From assembly GCA_035940575.1 (NCBI GenBank), contig DASZER010000045.1, positions 1-48,151 on the forward strand: DNA of 48,151 nucleotides, read 5' to 3'. A model generated the notes under the pieces. The model worked only from the letters and a program-made list of their open reading frames with translations. It ran no database searches and was not told the origin of the DNA. Position numbers and translations under genes: made by a program. The stretch is from BP-191 sp035940575 (GTDB lineage: Bacteria > Actinomycetota > Actinomycetes > BP-191). Positions 23,086 through 30,800 of the stretch are shown piece after piece (position 1 is the stretch's first letter; the number at the start of each line of letters is the position of its first letter).

Positions 23086-23606
23086 TGGCGCGGCGGGAAG
23101 ATGCCCTGGAGCGCGATGCAGTAGCTCAGCACGACGTACGGCATCAGGTTGTTGTGCGGGAGCGAGCCGCCCGCCGGCCCGATCGTCTGGACGTTCAGCT
23201 GCGTGAGGCTCGCCGGCGCCGCGTAGCCCGGCTTGCCGGTGGTCCGCGCCAGCGCGGTCGTCGGCGTCGGCGACGAGACGTCCGCCGGGGTCGACGTCGC
23301 GTTGAGCGAGTGGGGGTGCATCGGCAGCTCGGAGTCGATCAGCGTGACGTACGGGTTGCCGCCGACCTCGCCGAGGACGCGGTCGGACAGGCCCTGGCCC
23401 TGCCCCTGGCCCATCGGCACACGGCAGCCGGTCAGGTCGGGCAGCGCGAACGTCGACTTGCCGTCGCCGCCGTAGTACGTCCCGAGCAGCGAGAACAGCG
23501 CGGTGTTCTGCGAGATGGGCAGGAGCTGGCCGTTGCAGAACGCCCAGCCCTTGGGTGCGAAGTTGAAGCAGAAGGCCCGCACCTCGGCCACGAACGGATC
23601 AGCCAT
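23082..23606 (-). CDS. Tail-collar protein, alpha copy 2
   Basis: A 174-residue collar protein: AEVRAFCFNFAPKGWAFCNGQLLPISQN, SLLGTYYGGDGKSTFALPDL, GEVGGNPYVTLIDSELPMHPHS, ATSTPADVSSPTPTTALART and LPHNNLMPYVVLSYCIALQGIFPPR. It is the same length as, and clearly pairs with, the alpha gene at 16664. AGGAGG precedes ATG 23606 and overlaps the TAA of the beta-2 gene. Its stop overlaps the GNAT start. There is no signal peptide. Confidence 0.9.
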   Translation of the reverse strand: MADPFVAEVRAFCFNFAPKGWAFCNGQLLPISQNTALFSLLGTYYGGDGKSTFALPDLTGCRVPMGQGQGQGLSDRVLGEVGGNPYVTLIDSELPMHPHSLNATSTPADVSSPTPTTALARTTGKPGYAAPASLTQLNVQTIGPAGGSLPHNNLMPYVVLSYCIALQGIFPPRQ

Positions 23607-23617
23607 GGGGAGCCTCC

Positions 23618-24121
23618 TTAGTTGGGCGGGGGGTAGATGCCGTAGAGCGAGATGATGTAGCTCATCGCGAGGAACGGGTGCATGTTGTCGTGCGGCTGGT
23701 TGCCGCCGTCGGGGGTCAGCGCCTGCGGCGAGAGCGGCGTCGTCGCGTTGTCCTCGGTGTACCACTGCATCGTGCCGCTCTGCGCCGTCGTGTTGTTGCC
23801 GGGCGTCGGCTGGTTGGCGAGGCCGGTGGTGGCGAGGAACGCGTGGTTGTGCGTCGGCATCTGCGGGATGGTGAGCGTGACCTCCTCGACGCCCCCCGTC
23901 TGCCCCTGCACGAGCTGGGAGCTGCGGTGGACGGGGAGGCGGCTGGCGAGGTTGGGGAGCGCGAACGTCTCCTGGCCGTCGCCGCCGTACGTCGTGCCGA
24001 TGAGGTTGAACAGTGCGTCGTTCTCGGAGATCGGGATCAGCGAGCCGTCGCAGAACGCCCAGCCCTGCGGCGCGAAGCTCCCGGCGAAGATGCGGATCTC
24101 GCCGATGTAGGGGTTCGACAC
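23618..24121 (-). CDS. Tail-collar protein, beta copy 2
   Basis: A 167-residue collar protein starting GTG 24121, with a perfect AGGAGG fused to the previous TAG stop. Residues: GEIRIFAGSFAPQGWAFCDGSLIPISEN, LIGTTYGGDGQETFALPNL, MPTHNHAFLATTGLANQPTPGN, WYTEDNATTPLSPQAL and QPHDNMHPFLAMSYIISLYG. It is identical in length to beta copy 1 at 17199, and the YTEDxA and LANQPTPG stretches are shared. The end ISLYGIYPPPN replaces ISLYGEFPNPT. Confidence 0.9.
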   Translation of the reverse strand: MSNPYIGEIRIFAGSFAPQGWAFCDGSLIPISENDALFNLIGTTYGGDGQETFALPNLASRLPVHRSSQLVQGQTGGVEEVTLTIPQMPTHNHAFLATTGLANQPTPGNNTTAQSGTMQWYTEDNATTPLSPQALTPDGGNQPHDNMHPFLAMSYIISLYGIYPPPN

Positions 24122-24129
24122 GTCGCCTC

Positions 24130-24633
24130 CTAGTTCGGGCTCGGGAAGATGCCCTGGAGGGCGATGACGAAGGCCAGCACGAGGTACGGCGACATGTTCT
24201 CGTGCGCCTGGCTGCCGCCCGCGTTGCCGACGGTGGCGGGCAGGATCGGCTGCGGCGGCGCCGGCGCGGCGTACGCGTTGAGGCCGGGGTTGCCGAACAC
24301 GAGAGTGTTCCCGGGGATCGGCGTCGTGGCGTCGTTGCTCGTGCCCTGCGCGAAGTGGATGTGCTGGGTCATCTCCTGCGGGGTCAGCGTGTGCGCCATC
24401 TCGCCGCCCTTCTGCCCCCGCTGGTAGCCGTCGCCGGTGTGGCCGGCGACGCAGCCGCGCAGGTCGGGCAGCGCGAACGTCGTCTGCCCGTTGCCGCCGA
24501 ACGTGGTGCCGAGCAACGCGAACAGCGCCTGGTTCTGGTTGATCGGCAGCATCTGGCCGTCGCAGAACGCCCAGCCCTTCGGTGCGTAGTTGAACGAGAT
24601 GATCTTTATCTCGGCCATGAACGGTTCGCCCAT
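24130..24633 (-). CDS. Tail-collar protein, gamma copy 2
   Basis: A 167-residue collar protein. ATG 24633 is preferred because GGGGAAGGGA precedes it at suitable spacing, although an in-frame upstream start exists. Residues: AEIKIISFNYAPKGWAFCDGQMLPINQN, LLGTTFGGNGQTTFALPDL, LTPQEMTQHIHFAQGTSN, NPGLNAYAAP and QAHENMSPYLVLAFVIALQGIFPSPN. It pairs with gamma copy 1 at 17713. It leads the cassette 2 collar operon. Unlike cassette 1, a 213-bp gap with a strong hairpin separates it from the giant gene, so it probably has its own promoter. Confidence 0.9.
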   Translation of the reverse strand: MGEPFMAEIKIISFNYAPKGWAFCDGQMLPINQNQALFALLGTTFGGNGQTTFALPDLRGCVAGHTGDGYQRGQKGGEMAHTLTPQEMTQHIHFAQGTSNDATTPIPGNTLVFGNPGLNAYAAPAPPQPILPATVGNAGGSQAHENMSPYLVLAFVIALQGIFPSPN

Positions 24634-24790
24634 CGGGTCGTCCCTTCCCCCGCGTCGCGGGTGTGCGGACACCGATGTCGAGCGGTGCCGCCTCGGTCCC
24701 CCCTGCGCTGGCGATCCTAGGGGCGCGGCGCGGCCAATGGCGTCATTCGGTCAGCCTTTTCGGAACTGGTGACGAAGGGCCCACGACGAC

Positions 24791-24826
24791 GGCGGCGGCC
24801 GCCCCCCGAAGGGGACGACCGCCGCC
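24791..24826 (-). terminator. Hairpin downstream of giant protein 2
   Basis: Eight-base GC arms (24791-24798 and 24819-24826) enclose a smaller CCCC-GAA-GGGG hairpin, starting about 20 bases after the giant gene's stop in its direction of transcription. The remaining spacer (24634-24790) shows no other clear element and should contain the collar-operon promoter. Confidence 0.55.
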
Positions 24827-24846
24827 GGCGTGTCCGGTCGTGCGTG

Positions 24847-27800
24847 CTACGGCGCCGCGCAGGCCGCGCCGCCGCCGATGCCGTTGCTCGACGCGTTGGC
24901 GCCGGAGAAGGCGTCGGAGATGGTGTTCTGCGCCTTCAGGAAGTTCGCCACCGCCGTGTGGTCGGTCGCGCTCCCCGCGTAGCCGGGCAGGCGCAGCGAC
25001 GTGCCGGCCTGGCGGTTGCGGACGCGGACGTCGTCGTCCGCGGGCTGCGTGATCGTGTTGCCGCTGATGTGCGCGCAGGTCACCGTCGTGTCGGCGGAGA
25101 GCAGGCCGCTGTCCACGAAGATGCCTTCCAGCGAGCCGGTCACGCCGGTGTGGTTGACGTTGTTGCCGGTCAGCGACACGTCCACGTTCTGCGCGCCGAG
25201 GTTCGGCGCCGCGCCGTTGTTGCCGAACGACACGAGGATGCCGTAGTGGCCGACCTGGCTCACGGTGTTGTTCGTGATCGCCAGGCGCGAGCTGCCAGGG
25301 CCCTCGCCGTGCACCCAGATGCCGGGAGCGTTGAGCGAGCCGCCGTTGGTGACGGTCATGCCGCTCAGGGTGCCGTTCGTCCCGAGCGTGCCGGTGCCGG
25401 TGGCGCCGGTGCCCTTGTAGATGACGACCGGGGCGGCGCAGGAGGCGCAGCCCGTGACCGTGCCGCCGCTGACCGAGAACTGCATGCCGCCGGAGCCGTT
25501 GGTCTCGATGTCGAGGCCGACGCCGTTGTCGGTGACGTACGAGCCGTTGGTGACGGTGGTGTTCATCCGCTGGCTGGACTGGGCGAAGATCGCGAGCCCC
25601 GACGTGTGGTTGCGCTGGAACGTGTTGCTCGTCGAGGTGAACGTGATCGCCGCGGTGCCGCTCGAGTCGATGTAGAGGCCGTTGGCGCCGACGCTCGCGT
25701 TGTTGTCGCGGAACGTCGAGTTGCTGACCGTGATCGTCGCGGTGCCGGTGTTGTTCAGGATCTTCGCGTTGTCCTCCCGCGACCCGAACACGGTGATGCT
25801 GTCGAGCGTCACGGTGCCCGTGACGTTCGAGCCGTTGATGCCGTCGTGGTCGTTGACCTCGTTGGTGCCGTTGTTCGAGATCGTCGAGTTGTCGAGCGCG
25901 AAGTCGTTCACGGTGTTGGCGTAGATGCCGTTGCCGCTGCCGCTCGTGACGTTCATCCGGCTCAGCGACACCGACTTGGTGTTGTTGAGGTAGATGCCGG
26001 CCTCGCCGATCGCGGTCCCCGTGGAGCCCGTGATCGTGCCGCCGGAGCCGGCGGTGCCGGAGCCGGTGATCGTGAACGAGCCGGTGGAGACGTTGGTGTT
26101 GAGCAGCGAGATGCCGCGGTCGGCGCCGCTGGTGTCGACCCTCTTGATGGAGAAGACGCCGGACGAGCTCGACAGGTCGACGGCCCGGCCGGCGCCGGTC
26201 GAGATCGACATCTGGTTCACGGTGAGCCCCGTCTTGCCCGAGGCCACCAGACCCTTGTTGCCGCCGCTCTGGCTGATGTCCACGCCGCGGACGGTCGAGT
26301 TGGTGCCGAGCGTGACCGTGCCGGTGACCGTGCGCTGCGTGCCGTTGACCGCCGGGCGGGCGATCGTGCCGGCCGGCGGCGTGATGCCCATGACCGCGTC
26401 GAAGCTCGCGCCGGTGGCCGCCTCGGAGATGAGCCAGCCGTCGGTCGGCAGCGTGACGTTGCCGGTCACGTTGCCGCCGCGCACGAAGATGCGGTTGTTG
26501 GCGTTGCTGCCCATCGCCGTCGTCGCCGGGGCGAGGGTGTTGAACGGCGCGCTGAGGCGGCCGGTGCCGCCCGCGGCGACGGTGGTGTCGACGAACCAGA
26601 CGACAGGCCCGTTCACGGTGAACGTGATGGTCTGCGGCGCGCTCGTCGCACCCGGCGCCGGGAAGCCGTTGTCCACGACGGTGTACGTCACCGAGTACGT
26701 GCCGCTCCCACCCGCGGGCGGGTCGAAGTCGAACGTACCCAGCGCGTTGTCGACGTTGGAGATCGTGCAGCCGACGCAGCTCGCGCCCGGCGTGATCGAC
26801 CCGACGGTGAAGGTCGGGCTCCAGGTCGCGTCGCCGGCGACGTCGTTCGGGTCGGTGGCGCCGGTGAGCAGGCCGCTCAGGCTGATCTTCATGTTCGCCT
26901 GCACGGTGTAGGCCTTGGCCGCGGCGACCGGAGCGTCGTTGACCGGGTTCACCGTGATCGTGAACGTCTGGGCGTCGCTCGTGTCGTCGCCGCCGTTCGC
27001 GGTGCCGCCGTTGTCCACGATCGCCACCGAGACCGTCGCCGTGCCGTACTTGTTCGGCGCCGACGTGAACGTCAGCGTCCCGGTCGGCGACACGGCGGGC
27101 TGCGTGACGAACAGCCCGTTGTTGTTGTTGGTGACCGTGAACGACACGGTCTGCGCGCTCTCGTCGGCGGGGCCCCTGCTGATCGCCGTGGCCCAGTTGG
27201 AGACCGACTGGATGCCCGCGTCCTCGTTGAGCGTCTGGTCGGCGCCCTTCGTGAAGCTCGGGACGTCGTTGACCGCCGTGACGGTGATCGTGAACGTCTG
27301 CGTCGGGCTCGTGGCCACGCCGCCGTTCGCGGTGCCGCCGTCGTCCGTCGCCTGGACGGTCACCGTGGACGCGCCGTTGGCGTTGGCCGCCGGCGTGTAG
27401 GTGAGCGTGCCGTTGGTGAGCGACGGCGCGACCGAGAACAGCGTCGGGTTGGTGACGTTGGTGACCGCCACCGTGACCGTCTGCGCGGACTCGTCGGCCG
27501 GGCCGGCGCTCGTCGAGGTGACGAAGCCGTTGACGGTGTTGGCACCGGCGTCCTCGAGCACGGTCTGGTTGCCCGCCGTGGTGAAGCTCGGCGCGTCGTT
27601 GACCGGGCTCACCGTGATGGTGAACGTCTGGCCGTCGCTCGTGTCGTCGCCGCCGTTGGCGGTGCCGCCGTTGTCCGACAGCGAGACCGTCACGGTCGCC
27701 GACCCGACGGCGTTGGCCGCGGGGGTGTAGACGAGCGTGCCGGTCGGCGAGACGCCGGGCTGCGTGGTGAACAGCGCGTTGTTGTCGTTGGTCGTCGTGA

Positions 27801-30800
27801 ACGACACCGTCTGCGCGGACTCGTCGGCCGGGCCCTTGCTGATGGCGGTCGCCCAGTTGGACACGGAGTTCACGCCCCCGTCCTCCATGACGGTCTGGTC
27901 CGCGCCCTTGGTGAAGCTCGGCGCGTCGTTGACGGCGTTCACGGTGATCGTGAACGTCTGCACCGGGCTCGTGTCGACGCCGCCGTTGGCGGTGCCGCCG
28001 TCGTCCGTCGCCTTGACGGAGACGGTGGCCACGCCGTTGGCGTCGCTCTTGGGCAGGTACTCGAGCGTGCCGTCCGAGGCGACGGTCGGCTGCGTCGCGA
28101 ACAGGTTGTTGGCGTTGTTCGTGACGACGAACGACACGGTCTGCGCCGACTCGTTCGCCGGGCCCGCGCTGATGGCGGTGGCCCAGCCGGTGACCGTCTG
28201 CGCGCCCGCGTCCTCGTTGACCGTCTGGTCGCCGCCCTTCGTGAACGACGGGACGTCGTTCACCGGGTTGACCGTGACGGTCGCGGTGGCGGGGGCGGAG
28301 TCCAGGGTGTTGTCGTTGACGGTGTAGGTGAACGTGTCGACGCCGTTGACGTCGGCGTTCGGCGTGTACGTCACCGTCGCCGTGCAGGTGCTCGGCACGT
28401 TGGCGTCGCAGCTCGTCGCGGACGGGACGGTGACGAGGCCGTTCAGCGCCGTCAGGGCGTCGAACGTCAGCGCGTCACCGTCGTCGTCGTGACCGGTGAG
28501 CGTGACCGTGATCGGGCCGCCGTCCTCGTTGCCGCTCGCCGACGTGGCGTCGGCGGTGGGCGTGGCGTTCGGCGGGATGACCGTGATCGACACGGTGCCG
28601 GTGTCGGTGGCCGTGCCGTCGGTGACGTCGTAGGTGAACGAGTCCGGGCCGGTGTAGCCGCTGTCCGGCACGTAGCTGAAGGAGCCCTCGGCGTCGAGCG
28701 TGACCGAGCCGTGCGCCGGCTCGCTCGCGTTGCCCGCGGTCCTGGTGTTGCTCGTGTCGGCGTCGGTGTCGTTGCCGAGGACGCCGGGCGCGGTGACCGC
28801 GAGCTCGGTGTCCTGGAGCGCGTTGTACGCGTCGTCGACCGCGACGGGAGCGTCGTTGGCGCCCGAGACCGTGATCGTGACGGTCGCGGTGTCGGTGCCG
28901 CCCTGGGTGTCGGTGACGGTGTAGGTGAACGTGTCCGTCGCCGTCTCGCCCGCGGCGAGCTGCTCGTACATGCCGTTCGGGTCGTACGTCACGTCGGTGC
29001 CGTTGTTCGTCACGGTGCCGTTCGTGCCGGACGTGTCGACGGCGCTCACCGTGAGCGTCTGCGACTCGGCGTCGCTGTCGTTGCCGAGGACCGAGACGAC
29101 GGCGCCGGTCGAGTCCTCGCCGACGGTCTTCGCGTCGTCGTTGCCCGCGGGCGCGTCGTTGACGCCGTTGACGGTGACCGTGACGGTGGCCGTGTCGGTG
29201 GCGTTCTGCGCGTCCTTGACCGTGTAGGTGAACGTCGTCGTGGCGTGCTCGCCGTTGGCGAGGGCCTCGAACGCGCCCGCCGGACTGAACGTCACGGTGC
29301 CGTCGCTGTTGTTCGTGACGGTGCCGCCGTTGCTCGTGGCGGAGACGCCCGTGACGGTCAGCGCGCCCTCGGCGTCGCTGTCGTTGATGAGGACGTTGAG
29401 CGGCGCGGTCGCGGTGTTCTCGTTGGTCGCCACCGCGTCGTCCAGCGCGACCGGGTCGTCGTTGTCGCCGACGACGGTGATCGTAACCGTCGCGGTGTCG
29501 GTGCCGCCCTGGCTGTCGGTGACGGTGTAGGTGAACGTGTCCGTCGCGCTCTGGCTGTCGCCGAGGTGCTCGAACTGGCCGTTCGGGTCGTACGTCACGT
29601 CGGTGCCGTTGTTCGTCACGGTGCCCGTCGTGCCGGTCGTGTCGACGCCGGTGACCGTGAGCGTCTGGCCCTCGGCGTCGGTGTCGTTGCCGAGGACCGT
29701 GACGGTCGCGCCGCTCGAGTCCTCGCCGACGTTCTTCGCGTCGTCGCCTGCCAGCGGGGCGTCGTTGATGCCGTTGACGGTGATCGTCACGGTCGCCGTG
29801 GAGGTCGCGCCCTGCGCGTCCTCGACGGTGTAGGTGAACGCCGTTGTGGCGTGCTCGCCGTTCGCGAGGTCCTCGAACGCGCCGGCCGGGCTGAACGTCA
29901 CGGTGCCGTCGCCGTTGTTCGTGACGGTGCCGCCGTTGCTCAGCGCGCCGATGCTCTTGATCGTCACCGCGCTCTCGTCGTCGGTGTCGTTGCCGAGCAC
30001 GGACAGCGGGCCGATCTGCGTGGCCTCGTCGGTCGCGTACGCGTCGTCGGCGGCGGTCGGCGAGTCGTTGGAGCCGACGACCGTGATCGTCACGGTCGCG
30101 GTGTCCGTGCCGCCCTGGCTGTCGGTGACGGTGTAGGTGAACGTGTCCGTGGCCGTCTGGCCGTTGCCGAGGGCCTCGAACTGGCCGTTCGGGCTGTACG
30201 TCACGTCGGTGCCGTTGTTCGTCACGGTGCCGGTCGTGCCGGTCGTGTCGACGCCGGTGACCGTGAGCGTCTGCGACTCGGCGTCGGTGTCGTTGCCGAG
30301 CACGAGCACGGTGTCGCCGGTGGAGTCCTCGCCGACGTTCTGCGCGTTGGGCTGCGCGACGGGGGCGTCGTTGATGCCGTTGACGGTGATGGTGACGGTC
30401 GCCGTGTCGGTGACGTCCTCGCCGTCCTTGACCGTGTAGGTGAACGACGTCGTGTCGCTCTGCCCGGCCCCGAGGCCCTCGAACGCGCCGGCCGGGTCGA
30501 AGGACACCGTGCCGTCGTGGTTGTCGGTGACGGTGCCGCCGTTGCTCGCGGCCGAGACGGTCGTGACGGTGACGGCGCCCTCGGCGTCGCTGTCGTTCGA
30601 CAGGATCGAGAGCGGGCCGATCTGCGTGGCCTCGTCGGTGGAGTACGCGTCGTTGACGGCGTCGGGGGCGTCGTTGTCGCCCGCGATCGTCACGCTCACG
30701 GTCACGGTGTCCGTGCCGCCGTTGCCGTCGCTGATCGTGTACGTGAACGAGTCGGGGCCGGTCGCCGGCGCGCCGCCGAGGGCCTCGAACTGGCCGTTCG

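Noticed and set aside
16664..24633. Six phage tail-collar domain proteins as evidence for a prophage
   Set aside because: No capsid, portal, terminase, sheath, tube, lysis or integrase gene is present. The genes are ordered with secreted beta-domain proteins and occur as two parallel sets, which fits a chromosomal MdpB-like system better.
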